Numbered from the stretch's first letter, positions 1 to 7,230 are shown. The stretch: 11,235 nt of DNA from Candidatus Sumerlaeota bacterium (GCA_007136595.1 SLGQ01000153.1:1-11235), one strand, 5' to 3'. Translations and numbers: made by a program. Notes: generated by a model not told the origin, from the letters alone.

Positions 1-4
1 AAGG

Positions 5-20
5 TTTTTTTTTTTTTTTT
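5..20. repeat. T16 homopolymer tract
   Basis: An uninterrupted run of sixteen T follows AAGG at the window edge. It could be the U-tract of a terminator whose hairpin lies outside the window (for a plus-strand gene to the left), or a slippage-prone homopolymer, or a sequencing or assembly artefact. The rest of positions 21-168 shows no convincing gene. It contains only a weak 5-bp hairpin (CCCTT/AAGGG at 72-85) without a following T run. Confidence 0.5.
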
Positions 21-168
21 ACAGGGAAAAAATAATTGTCGTTGTTCTGTGATGGTTAAATACAAGGAATGCCCTTTTATAAGGGTGCCTAAGAAAAAAA
101 CTTGATTTTCCCGAAAAAATGATAGGTTTTTCAGGAAAACTGTTTGGAGGTGAGCCATTAACAGTGTG

Positions 169-375
169 TCAATCAATATCAAACCCTGAATATATGGGAG
201 CAAACAAGATATTTTCAAGGAGCTGTTTTTCTGAAACGGTTGAAGAAAGGACAAGTCCTTTATCAATTTCAGGGTGTTCTTCAAGAAAGATGTGCATACT
301 TTTCATTCTCCCTTTTGCTCCACTTTTGACTTCAACAGGATAAATCCTGCCGTTTCTGACCAAAACAAAGTCTTT
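169..375 (-). pseudogene. C-terminal remnant of a DUF4143-family ATPase
   Basis: The last roughly 69 residues of an open frame here resemble the C-terminal DUF4143 part of AAA-type ATPases. The sequence reads DFVLVRNGRIYPVEVKSG, then a stretch with FLEEHPEIDKGLVLSS, and ends near ILFAPIYSGF. The spaced D and the E-V-K form the PD-(D/E)XK-like core typical of this domain. Nothing of the N-terminal P-loop ATPase is present. Upstream of about position 375 the frame runs on open to 612, but that extension is AT-rich, low in similarity to anything I know, and overlaps the RAYT promoter and start, so I do not treat it as protein. This is therefore read as a truncated, probably dead gene fragment. 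The breakpoint lies on the RAYT side, which suggests that rearrangement around the mobile gene removed the rest. Family assignment rests on recognition of the motif, not on a search. Confidence 0.6.
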
Positions 376-492
376 CTTTAGGGTCAATACCGCATACTGA
401 CTGCATAACATTCCCGAAGAAGTCAAATCACAGTGTCCCGGAAAATAGAAAACACTGACAGAAAAAACCTCAAAATACAAATTTGAAAAATA

Positions 493-521
493 TTGACATT
501 TATTAGCACAAACAATATAAA
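493..521 (+). promoter_or_regulatory. Sigma70-type promoter for the RAYT gene
   Basis: A perfect -35 box TTGACA (493-498) is followed after 17 bp by TATAAA (516-521), five of six matches to the -10 consensus. Transcription would start near 528, giving a leader of about 55-60 nt to the GTG start at 586. The leader holds a small hairpin (TTTAG/CTAAA, 532-547). This is the best match to the sigma70 consensus in the window. Confidence 0.65.
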
Positions 522-585
522 CATAGATGAATTTAGTTTGAGCTAAACAAAAAGTCCTGAAAAAAGCGGAGTCAGAGAATAACCA

Positions 586-1155
586 GTGACTTTCAATCCT
601 GAAATACATCACCGCCGTTCGATCCGTTTACAGGGTCACGATTATTCACAAAACGGTGCATATTTTGTGACGGTATGCGTAAATAAAAAACTGGAATTGC
701 TGGGAAACATTGAAAACGGTGAAATGATTTTAAATGATGCCGGAATGATGGTTTCTAATCTGTGGCAAAAAATGCCTGAAAAATTTGATGGTGTATTTAT
801 AGATGAATTTTGCATAATGCCCAACCATTTTCATGGGATTCTGGTGATTGATAATTCAATAAAACAGGGCGCAAACATGGTTTCGCCCCTACAGAATGAA
901 ATTGAAAATATAACCAATGTAGGGGTTGAACCATGTTTCAACCCCATCCAAGGGTTGCCCAGATTTATTTCTTGGTTTAAAAGAATTTCCACAAACAAAT
1001 ATATTCGAGGTGTCAATGAAAATGGCTGGGAACCGTTTTACCGGAAATTATGGCTCCGCAATTACTACGAGCGGGTTATCCGCAATGAATCAGATTTTGA
1101 GGAAACAAGGCAATATATTTCCAGTAATCCTGCAAATTGGGAAGGCTCAATGTAA
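586..1155 (+). CDS. REP-associated tyrosine transposase (RAYT, IS200-like Y1 family)
   Basis: This 189-residue protein belongs to the Y1 transposase superfamily, specifically the RAYT branch, single-copy HUH-type nucleases that nick REP hairpins. The N-terminal signature HHRRSIRLQGHDYSQNGAYF (residues 8-27) is diagnostic. The HUH metal-binding motif is PNHFHGI (H81, H83). The catalytic tyrosine is Y160 or Y161 in NYYERVIRNE, followed by the family-typical YISSNPANWE ending. The length is usual and all motifs are in one frame, so the gene looks intact. The start is GTG at 586, because an in-frame TAA lies two codons upstream (580-582). The Shine-Dalgarno site is weak (GGAG at 568-571 is 14 nt away), so translation may be poor. 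Residues 94-120, between the HUH strand and the C-terminal helix, are encoded by two inverted REP-like hairpins, an insertion in the family's variable linker. The TAA stop lies inside a downstream hairpin. The natural substrates are inferred to be such hairpins. Confidence 0.9.
   Translation: MTFNPEIHHRRSIRLQGHDYSQNGAYFVTVCVNKKLELLGNIENGEMILNDAGMMVSNLWQKMPEKFDGVFIDEFCIMPNHFHGILVIDNSIKQGANMVSPLQNEIENITNVGVEPCFNPIQGLPRFISWFKRISTNKYIRGVNENGWEPFYRKLWLRNYYERVIRNESDFEETRQYISSNPANWEGSM
867..893 (-). repeat. REP-like hairpin A inside the RAYT gene
   Basis: Read on the minus strand, this 27-nt element begins TGTAGGGGCGAAACC and ends ATGTTTGCGCCC. GGGCG-AAAC pairs with GTTT-G-CGCCC around a CAT loop, with one bulged G. 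The TGTAGGGG head and a GC-rich hairpin are typical of REP elements linked to RAYT genes. It encodes residues 94-103 of the transposase. Confidence 0.65.
918..945 (+). repeat. REP-like hairpin B inside the RAYT gene, inverted relative to A
   Basis: On the plus strand this 28-nt element begins TGTAGGGGTTGAACC and ends ATGTTTCAACCCC. GGGGTTGAA-C pairs with G-TTTCAACCCC around CAT, with one bulged T. It shares the TGTAGGGG head and the ACCATGTTT apex with hairpin A, but the mid-stem differs (TTG/CAA instead of CG/CG) on both arms together. A and B face each other across 24 bp, the layout of a BIME-like REP pair. It encodes residues 111-120. Confidence 0.65.
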
Positions 1156-1224
1156 AAACACAAGGTTATTTTTACATGTTTTTTGTAATTTTACAAGGTT
1201 ATTTTTACATGTTTTTTGTAAAAA
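1151..1224. repeat. 29-bp direct repeat pair with alternative hairpins between RAYT and trmFO
   Basis: A 29-bp sequence starting ACAAGGTTATTTTTACATG occurs exactly twice, at 1160-1188 and 1193-1221, separated by TTTT (period 33). Around it, TGTAAAAA (1151-1158) pairs with TTTTTACA (1169-1176), and TTTTTACA (1202-1209) pairs with TGTAAAAA (1217-1224). Both are perfect 8-bp stems. A third hairpin, TTGTAA/TTACAA (1183-1188 with 1191-1196), spans the repeat junction. The first stem contains the RAYT stop codon. The block lies between convergent genes and may act as a transcript end for both, although the stems are AT-rich and no classical GC hairpin plus T-run is present. Confidence 0.75.
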
Positions 1225-1238
1225 TACAGGGTTGTTGC

Positions 1239-2546
1239 CTAAAAACAAGTAGAAAACCACTTTTGGAAGTGTTCCAATCCGTTTTTGACATAAAATTCTT
1301 TCCTTTCCTTTTTCTTGAGTGAATTCGGGTTGTCTATCAAAGAAAAATTGGCATTTACAGGCTGGAAATTGTCTGAAAAAGTTGTCATTTTTCTGAGTAT
1401 TCCCCCTGTCATAGTTTGAGGAGGCGGAAAAAGATCGCACAAAGCTCCCCCTTTTGAAAGGTGAAGGATGTTTTTTGCAGCCCATAAACCTGAAAAAATA
1501 CTTTCATTGTAACCTTCAACACCACTAAGCTGACCGGCAACATAAACATTGTCCATAGACTTTATTTTAACCCCGTTATCAAGAACTTCAGGAGCATCAA
1601 GAAAACTGTTTCTGTGAACTGAACCGTATCTTACAAATTCAGCGTTTTTGAGTCCTGGCAACATTCTGAAAACCCTTTTCTGCTCGCTTTGTCTCATTCT
1701 TGTCTGACATCCGACCAGATTAAGAACAGACTTCTCTTTGTTTTCCGCTCTTAACTGTAAAACAGCGTAAGGTCTTCCCCCTTCCCACTCAAATCCTACA
1801 GGTCTGAAAGGACCGAAAGAGAGAGTTTTAAATCCTCTTTGTGCAAGCACTTCTATAGGCATGCACCTTTCAAAAAATTCCGGTTTTTCAATTGAAGTCC
1901 AGGGGATCTTGTCTGCCTGTAACAGCTCATTGACAAACATTTCATACTGATCTTTGTTTAAAGGGACATTAAGAAAATCGGGATCCCCTTTCCCGTATCT
2001 ACTGCCCCAGAAACATTCGCTCAGGTCTATACTTTCAAGCGTTATAAGGGGTGCTATGGCATCATAAAATGATCCGTAACTTCCTGCAATTGACTCAACC
2101 ATCTCTTCTTGTGTCAACGGACCTGTCGCAATGATATGGCAATCTGCAGGATAATCTTTTTGCAACTGTTCAATATTCCGTATAAAAACATTTTTCCTGA
2201 TAGATATCATGGGATTTGTTTCCAGAATATCTGAAATACTTTTTGAAAACTGAGTTCTGTCAACAGCTAAACTTGCTCCTGCAGGTACTGAACATTTGTA
2301 TGCCTCATGTAGTAAAATTGAGCCAAGTATTTTCATTTCCTGTTTTAAAAGATAGCTCGCTGTCGAAGGCGACTCAGATTTGAGAGAATTTGAACAAACC
2401 AGTTCGGCAGGATTTGTATCGGAGTAAACTTCACTGTTGATAAAACCGGGCTTGCTGTCAAGAAGTTCGACGGAGTGTCCTTCCAGAGCAAGCTGTAAAG
2501 CAGATTCACAGCCTGCAAGACCTGCTCCGGCAACTACAATTTTCAT
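1239..2546 (-). CDS. trmFO: tRNA (uracil-54-C5)-methyltransferase, folate/FAD-dependent TrmFO
   Basis: TrmFO makes m5U54 in the T-loop of tRNAs in the cytoplasm, using methylenetetrahydrofolate as carbon donor and FADH2 as reductant. The 435-residue length equals the family norm. The N-terminus has the FAD Rossmann motif VVAGAGLAGCE (residues 4-14). AELVCSNSLKS carries the conserved Cys51, and FFERCMPIE carries Cys228. These match the two cysteines that are functionally important in the Bacillus enzyme (C53, C226). Further family blocks are RMRQSEQKRVFRMLPGL, EFVRYGSVHRN and the C-terminal FAD-binding segment VAGQLSGVEGYNES. The start ATG overlaps the topA stop as ATGA, so it is probably translated by coupling. 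It is the last gene of the cmk-ispH-dprA-topA-trmFO operon. The order topA-trmFO is also found in Bacillus. Nothing appears broken. It ends 84 bp from the convergent RAYT gene, across the hairpin repeat block. Confidence 0.97.
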   Translation of the reverse strand: MKIVVAGAGLAGCESALQLALEGHSVELLDSKPGFINSEVYSDTNPAELVCSNSLKSESPSTASYLLKQEMKILGSILLHEAYKCSVPAGASLAVDRTQFSKSISDILETNPMISIRKNVFIRNIEQLQKDYPADCHIIATGPLTQEEMVESIAGSYGSFYDAIAPLITLESIDLSECFWGSRYGKGDPDFLNVPLNKDQYEMFVNELLQADKIPWTSIEKPEFFERCMPIEVLAQRGFKTLSFGPFRPVGFEWEGGRPYAVLQLRAENKEKSVLNLVGCQTRMRQSEQKRVFRMLPGLKNAEFVRYGSVHRNSFLDAPEVLDNGVKIKSMDNVYVAGQLSGVEGYNESIFSGLWAAKNILHLSKGGALCDLFPPPQTMTGGILRKMTTFSDNFQPVNANFSLIDNPNSLKKKERKEFYVKNGLEHFQKWFSTCF

Positions 2547-4768
2547 TGAGGTTTATGACCGCATATCTGGCACACTTTGCCGCTTCTTTTCTTTTCGACT
2601 ATGTATTCTGCTCCGCATTTTTCACACTTTTCACCTTCCAGAGGCGGATACCAGCTTATGAAATCACAATCAGGATATTTGCTGCAACCGAAAAACATTT
2701 TTCCTTTTTTTGATCTTCTCTGCCCTATTTCTCCGTCACATCCCTCTTTAGGACATTTTCCTACTTTTATTTCTTCTTTTACTATGGTTTTACATTTCGG
2801 ATATGCACTGCATGCTTTGAATTTACCGTATCTTCCATCTTTGATCACAAGAGGACTGTCACAGTTGGGACATTTTTCATCAAGAAGTTCCGGCTCGTTA
2901 ATTTCATTCTCTTTCAAGTGTATTTTTTCGCCGATATTTTCAAACCCTCCTGAAAAATTACAATCGGGATATTTTTCACAGGAAAGGAAAGGCTGGTTAC
3001 CTTTTTTTGACCATCTCAAGACAAGTTTCGCACTACATTTAGGGCAAGGTTCCTCGGCATATATTTTCTGTTTACCCTCTGTTTTTATTTTGTTGATACT
3101 TGAATCAAGAACTTTACTGAATTTATCATAAAAATCTCTGACAACACCGACCCATTCTTTGTCACCCAGTTCAATGACATCAAGATCCTCTTCCATTTTT
3201 GCAGTGAAATCAACATCAATTATTTTCGGGAAGAAAGAAAAAAGTGTATCACTTACAAGTTCACCAAGCTCAGTCGGCTTAAGTGCCCCCTTAGGTTCTT
3301 TCATCCTCTCAATGTAGTTTCTTACAATTATCTGCTTAATGATCGTTGCATAAGTTGAAGGTCGTCCCACACCTTTTTCTTCAAGCTCTTTTATCAGCCC
3401 TCCCTCTGAGAATCTGGGAGAAGGCTTGGTAAAATGCTGGACTTTTTCAACTTCTTTTAAGGAAAGATCACAACCTTCCGGAACTTCAGGGATCACTTCA
3501 TCTTTTGAATTTCTTTTATAGATACTTCTGTAGCCGTCAAAAACCAGTACACTTCCTGTTTTACGGAATTCATATTTCTTATCTTTGTCACTGATGGTTA
3601 TTCCCGTACTGTCATATACTGCATCTTTCATCTGTGTTGCAACAAACCTTTTCCAGATAAGAGAATAAATATTGAGCTCATCTTTTGTAAGATATTTTGA
3701 AACAGCATCAGGAGAAAGCTTGACATCTGTGGGCCTTATGGCTTCATGAGCATCCTGTATCTTCCCTTTTTTATTTGCATATACCCTGCATTTGGAAGAA
3801 AGGTAATCCTTTCCGAACCTTTGTGTAACATATTCTCTCAACAACTCATTGGCTTCTTTTGAAATTCTGAAAGAATCGGTTCTCATATAAGTTATAAGAC
3901 CTGTTGCACCATCTTCCCCTACATCCTTACCTTCGTACAGAGCCTGAGCTATCCTCATTATTTTTTCAGCAGTATATCCGAATGTTCTGGAAGCTTCCTG
4001 CTGAAGATTGCTTGTATTAAGAGGTGGAAGCGGAGATTCTTTCCTTTTCTTTTTTTCAACGGATTCCACAACAAAACCTGTTGCATTTCTGATATCTTTT
4101 TCAAGTTTCACAGCTTCTTCTTCTGTGCTGACATCAAGTTTTTTACCGTTTACTTTTTCAAGGTTCCCATCTATTTTTAATCCCTTATTTTCAAACAGCC
4201 CCTTAAAAGACCAGTACTCACGGGGAACAAAACCCCTTATCTCTTTTTCCCTTTCAACTATCATTTTCAGGGCAACAGACTGAACTCTTCCTGCACTCAA
4301 ACCCTTTTTTACACTTCTCCACAAAAAAGGTGACATTTTATAACCGACAAGCCTGTCAAGTATCCTTCTTGCCTGCTGAGAATTATAAAGATTTTCATTT
4401 AATTCCACCGATTCTTCTATAGCTTTTAAGACACCTGTTTTCGTGATCTCATTGAAAAGAACCCTCTTTACTTCTCTCCCTTCAAAAATAGATGCTATGT
4501 GGTAGGCAATGGCTTCACCTTCACGGTCAGGGTCGGAACCGATATATATTTCATCAGCTTTTAATGCTTCTTTTTTAAGCTGGTCAATTATTTTCTGCTT
4601 GCCCTGGATTACTTCATATTTAGGTTTGAAGTCATTTTCAATTTCCAAACCGAGTCTTTTTGGAGGAAGATCAATAATGTGTCCCATTGATGCAATTACT
4701 TTAAACCCTTTAAGGTAGCGGCTCAATGTTTTGGCTTTTGTAGGTGATTCAACGATCAGTAATTTCAT
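2543..4768 (-). CDS. topA: DNA topoisomerase I (type IA)
   Basis: This enzyme relaxes negative supercoils by cutting one strand through a 5'-phosphotyrosine. The 741-residue protein starts with the TOPRIM domain (LLIVESPTKAKTL with Glu7, and SDPDREGEA at residues 78-86). The core domains contain the active site GLITYMRTDS with Tyr294, HEAIRPT (341-347) and EKGVGRPSTYA (464-474). The C-terminus has four zinc-ribbon modules, with cysteine sets at about 575/578/597/603, 633/636/653/659, 672/677/695/701 and 715/718/733/736. The last is a short CxxC...CxxC type. The length is normal for bacterial TopA with several zinc fingers. The ATG has a good AGGAG site about 7 bases upstream and overlaps the dprA stop as ATGA. 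The dprA-topA-trmFO order is a recurrent bacterial arrangement. All key residues are present. Confidence 0.98.
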   Translation of the reverse strand: MKLLIVESPTKAKTLSRYLKGFKVIASMGHIIDLPPKRLGLEIENDFKPKYEVIQGKQKIIDQLKKEALKADEIYIGSDPDREGEAIAYHIASIFEGREVKRVLFNEITKTGVLKAIEESVELNENLYNSQQARRILDRLVGYKMSPFLWRSVKKGLSAGRVQSVALKMIVEREKEIRGFVPREYWSFKGLFENKGLKIDGNLEKVNGKKLDVSTEEEAVKLEKDIRNATGFVVESVEKKKRKESPLPPLNTSNLQQEASRTFGYTAEKIMRIAQALYEGKDVGEDGATGLITYMRTDSFRISKEANELLREYVTQRFGKDYLSSKCRVYANKKGKIQDAHEAIRPTDVKLSPDAVSKYLTKDELNIYSLIWKRFVATQMKDAVYDSTGITISDKDKKYEFRKTGSVLVFDGYRSIYKRNSKDEVIPEVPEGCDLSLKEVEKVQHFTKPSPRFSEGGLIKELEEKGVGRPSTYATIIKQIIVRNYIERMKEPKGALKPTELGELVSDTLFSFFPKIIDVDFTAKMEEDLDVIELGDKEWVGVVRDFYDKFSKVLDSSINKIKTEGKQKIYAEEPCPKCSAKLVLRWSKKGNQPFLSCEKYPDCNFSGGFENIGEKIHLKENEINEPELLDEKCPNCDSPLVIKDGRYGKFKACSAYPKCKTIVKEEIKVGKCPKEGCDGEIGQRRSKKGKMFFGCSKYPDCDFISWYPPLEGEKCEKCGAEYIVEKKRSGKVCQICGHKPQ

Positions 4769-5664
4769 TTCATATCTCCTGTAAACTTAAAAATCTTTCC
4801 GGGACATTCAGATATAAGGTCCATCATTGTAAGTGAAAGAAGTATAGCCGGCAATTCCGATGATGAATAAGAACTTTCAATTGAAAGTGTATCGAAATCC
4901 ATACCGTCTTCCCGTTCAAGTATCAATTTTACAACTTTTGCTTCTTCAACGCTCAAACCATTAAATATCGAAGTATCCGGTTTCTTCTGTTTTGTTCCGT
5001 TTTTTTGTTCTCCAAGGTACCTGGCAAGTGCATCAATGCTTAAAAGAGGCTCAACACCTTGATTATTTTTATATTTTTCCAGAAATTTATTGTTCCCTGC
5101 AAAATTATTATCATCTATCTGACCCGGAACAACAAAAACCTTTTTTCCCGACTCCAGTGCCAGTCTTGCTGTCAAAAGACTTCCGCTTTTAATAGAAGCC
5201 TGCACAACCACCAGAGCGGAACAAAGCTTTGCAACGGTCATGTTTCTTATCGGAAAATTTTGCCTGAGTGGCGGAGTACCTTCCGGAAACTGGGATATCA
5301 AACCCCCGTTCTCTGATATTTCACTGGCTAAACCTATGTTTTCTTCAGGATAGATAAGATCAAGCCCCGAACCTAAAACGGCAATTGTTCTCCCTCCGTA
5401 TTTTAAGGCGGCTCTATGTGATTCAGTATCGATCCCTCTTGCAAGCCCGCTTATCACTGTTCTTCCGGCTCTTACCGCAACTTCAGCAATTTTGTCAGCC
5501 ATTTTTATCCCGTAAATTGAGGGTTTTCTTGAACCCACTATTGCAACACCGTTCCCATCTTCCTTTTTCAACTCCCCTTGTATATAAAGAGGAACAGCTA
5601 TGGGAGGATCGCATTTAAAAAGGATGTCGGGATGTGATTTATCGCTGTTAACTGTCTTGATCAT
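4765..5664 (-). CDS. dprA: DNA-processing protein DprA/Smf
   Basis: DprA binds incoming or exposed single-stranded DNA and loads RecA, mainly known from natural transformation. The 299-residue protein has the Rossmann-like DNA-binding core with VAIVGSRKPSIYG (about residues 40-52), SGLARGIDTESHRAAL (about 72-87), VLGSGLDLIYPEEN, PLRQNFPIRN, and KSGSLLTARLALESGK. A short C-terminal winged-helix domain (about 235-295) follows a charged linker, as in many DprA proteins. The N-terminal helix-hairpin-helix/SAM-like part found in longer homologues (about 350-370 residues) is missing. The protein opens almost directly at the segment before the core (PDILFKCDPP...LYIQGEL). The ATG overlaps the ispH stop as ATGA. 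Since dprA homologues occur in many non-competent bacteria, presence alone does not prove transformation, and no com genes are in the window. Confidence 0.95.
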   Translation of the reverse strand: MIKTVNSDKSHPDILFKCDPPIAVPLYIQGELKKEDGNGVAIVGSRKPSIYGIKMADKIAEVAVRAGRTVISGLARGIDTESHRAALKYGGRTIAVLGSGLDLIYPEENIGLASEISENGGLISQFPEGTPPLRQNFPIRNMTVAKLCSALVVVQASIKSGSLLTARLALESGKKVFVVPGQIDDNNFAGNNKFLEKYKNNQGVEPLLSIDALARYLGEQKNGTKQKKPDTSIFNGLSVEEAKVVKLILEREDGMDFDTLSIESSYSSSELPAILLSLTMMDLISECPGKIFKFTGDMK

Positions 5665-6551
5665 AACTTTTCCAAAAACTCTTTCATCTCAATGATCTGG
5701 TCATCAGGCGTTGAAGCCCCCGCTGTTATACCGATTAATTTACATTTTTCAAGTAACCTTATCTGTTTATCTGAAAAACTTGAAGGAGATTCCACCATGA
5801 AAGATCTTTCATTCCTCTCTTTTACAACAGCAAACAGCTTGGCGGTATTGGAAGAGTTGCCGCCACCTACGACTACGACAGCATCAACTCTCGAAGCAAG
5901 TTCCCCTGCCGCATCCTGTCTTTTCAGAGTTGCCGTGCAAACTGTTTTGGCAAAATCAAATGACCCACCCGATCCAATGGACAACTTTCTTACTTTTTTA
6001 AGGAGTTTATTGTAATTTGAAGGTCTGGAAGTAGTTTGGGCAACCGCAAATATTTTATGATGGTTTTTTATAAACTCAGCCAGAAGTTTTTCACCTTCAT
6101 CGGAAAAATCAGGAGAAACAACAATGTAATCGCCCTTTATTCTGGAAGCTATGCCTTTGACTTCACTGTGATCCTTATCTCCCATCACTATAATCGAAAA
6201 CCCTTCTTCCGACCGCATACTGACAAGCTGATGGATCCTTTTTACATAAGGACAAGTGGTATCCATCACCGTTATTTCATCCATTTCCTGAAGTTTCTTT
6301 TCAATATCCAGCGTTATTCCGTGACTTCGCACAACAACAATGGAGCCACTGCAAACATCTTCCAGAGAAACAACCTCAACACCTTTTTTACCGTATTGAT
6401 CTACAACTCTCGGGTTATGTATCAGCGGACCAAGCATTACCGCTTTTCTGTTTTCATCTTCTGCCTGTTTCACCGATCTTTCGAGCATTTTCAAAGCCCT
6501 TCTCACACCGAAGCAGACACCTGAGTATTCTGCGGTAACTACTTTTACCAA
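5661..6551 (-). CDS. ispH: 4-hydroxy-3-methylbut-2-enyl diphosphate reductase (IspH/LytB)
   Basis: IspH is the last enzyme of the MEP isoprenoid pathway and converts HMBPP to IPP and DMAPP with a 4Fe-4S cluster. The three cluster cysteines are visible in SGVCFGVRRA (C13), DTTCPYVKR (C100) and KTVCTATLKRQ (C205). The substrate-binding residues are in GPLIHNPRVV (H45), GDKDHSEVKG (H128, E130), AQTTSRP, NSSNTAKL and GASTP. I place the start at TTG (6551-6549). It lies one base after the cmk stop, has GGGAG at a normal distance, and gives the family's usual short N-terminus (MVKVVTAEYSGVCFGV, 296 residues). An in-frame ATG at 6578 would add nine residues within cmk, but it has no Shine-Dalgarno site. 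The use of MEP-pathway ispH implies that this organism makes isoprenoids by the non-mevalonate route. Pairing of cmk with ispH is common in Clostridia and other groups. Confidence 0.95.
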   Translation of the reverse strand: MVKVVTAEYSGVCFGVRRALKMLERSVKQAEDENRKAVMLGPLIHNPRVVDQYGKKGVEVVSLEDVCSGSIVVVRSHGITLDIEKKLQEMDEITVMDTTCPYVKRIHQLVSMRSEEGFSIIVMGDKDHSEVKGIASRIKGDYIVVSPDFSDEGEKLLAEFIKNHHKIFAVAQTTSRPSNYNKLLKKVRKLSIGSGGSFDFAKTVCTATLKRQDAAGELASRVDAVVVVGGGNSSNTAKLFAVVKERNERSFMVESPSSFSDKQIRLLEKCKLIGITAGASTPDDQIIEMKEFLEKL

Positions 6552-6552
6552 A

Positions 6553-7230
6553 TCACTCTCCCATCCTTTCAACTGCATAGTTAACTATTTTTTCAGCCGT
6601 CTGATCAAGGTCTATATCGGAATTGTCAACAATAACAGAGTCAGATGCAGGTTTTAACGGTGCTATCTCTCTGTTTGAATCCTGTTCATCTCTCTTTTTG
6701 ATCTCGTCAGCAAGCGTTTCAAGCGATATATCTGCTATACCTTTTGCCTTAAGATCGAGCAATCTTCTTTGAGCCCTTTTGAGAGGTGAAGCGGTAAGGA
6801 ATATTTTCAGTTCAGCTTCAGGAATTATAACCGTTCCGATATCTCTCCCTTCCATCACAACGCCTCCCTTTTCCGCATAAGCTCTCTGGATATCAAAAAG
6901 CTCTTTCCTGACAAAAGGGATCGCTGATACCGAAGACGCAAGCATACTCACTTCTTCTGTCCTGATATCTTTTGTAACATCCTCTCCATTTAAAAAAATA
7001 TGGTTTATCCCCCCTTCCATTTTAAACCTTATGTCAAAGCTTTTCAGTTCATTTTCAATTGAAGGTTCATTGTCAAGAGATATCCCTTTTTTTATCATTA
7101 TCAAAGCCAGGGATCTGTAGATCGCTCCGGTATCGACATAAAAGTATCCAAGTTTTTCAGCAACCAGTTTGCTGACACTGCTTTTTCCTGCTCCGGCAGG
7201 TCCGTCAATGGCAATTCTTATCTTTTTCAT
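6553..7230 (-). CDS. cmk: Cytidylate kinase (CMP/dCMP kinase)
   Basis: The enzyme phosphorylates CMP and dCMP to the diphosphates with ATP, recycling nucleotides from RNA turnover and lipid synthesis. The 225-residue protein has the P-loop GPAGAGKSS (residues 10-18), the NMP-binding segment DTGAIYRSLAL, the characteristic MEGRDIGTVI, and the C-terminal LID/base segment KRDEQDSNREIAPLKPASD. The length fits the bacterial family. I start at the ATG 7230-7228, which has GGAG six bases upstream. An in-frame TTG at 7242 would add four residues and would place the GGAG inside the gene. It is the first gene of the five-gene minus-strand operon, with its promoter about 30 bp upstream. The stop is followed after one base by the ispH TTG start. 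Confidence 0.96.
   Translation of the reverse strand: MKKIRIAIDGPAGAGKSSVSKLVAEKLGYFYVDTGAIYRSLALIMIKKGISLDNEPSIENELKSFDIRFKMEGGINHIFLNGEDVTKDIRTEEVSMLASSVSAIPFVRKELFDIQRAYAEKGGVVMEGRDIGTVIIPEAELKIFLTASPLKRAQRRLLDLKAKGIADISLETLADEIKKRDEQDSNREIAPLKPASDSVIVDNSDIDLDQTAEKIVNYAVERMGE

Noticed and set aside
72..135. Terminator-like hairpins after the DUF4143 remnant (CCCTT/AAGGG at 72-85; CCGAAAAA/TTTTTCAGG at 111-135)
   Set aside because: Stems are short or bulged and AT-rich, and no T-run follows in either direction.
169..612. A 147-codon open frame on the minus strand as an intact gene
   Set aside because: Only the last roughly 69 residues look like protein (DUF4143 end). The first half is AT-rich intergenic sequence containing the RAYT promoter, and its ATG sits within the RAYT start region.
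1151..1224. A mini CRISPR array, because of the exact 29-bp repeats
   Set aside because: Only two copies with a 4-bp gap, no spacers of usual size, no cas genes, and AT-rich hairpin structure. It fits a tandem duplication or mobile-element end.
2577..3131. Plus-strand open frame of 184 codons opposite topA
   Set aside because: It is an antisense shadow of the zinc-finger-coding end of topA, rich in F, S and P, and has no recognisable domain.
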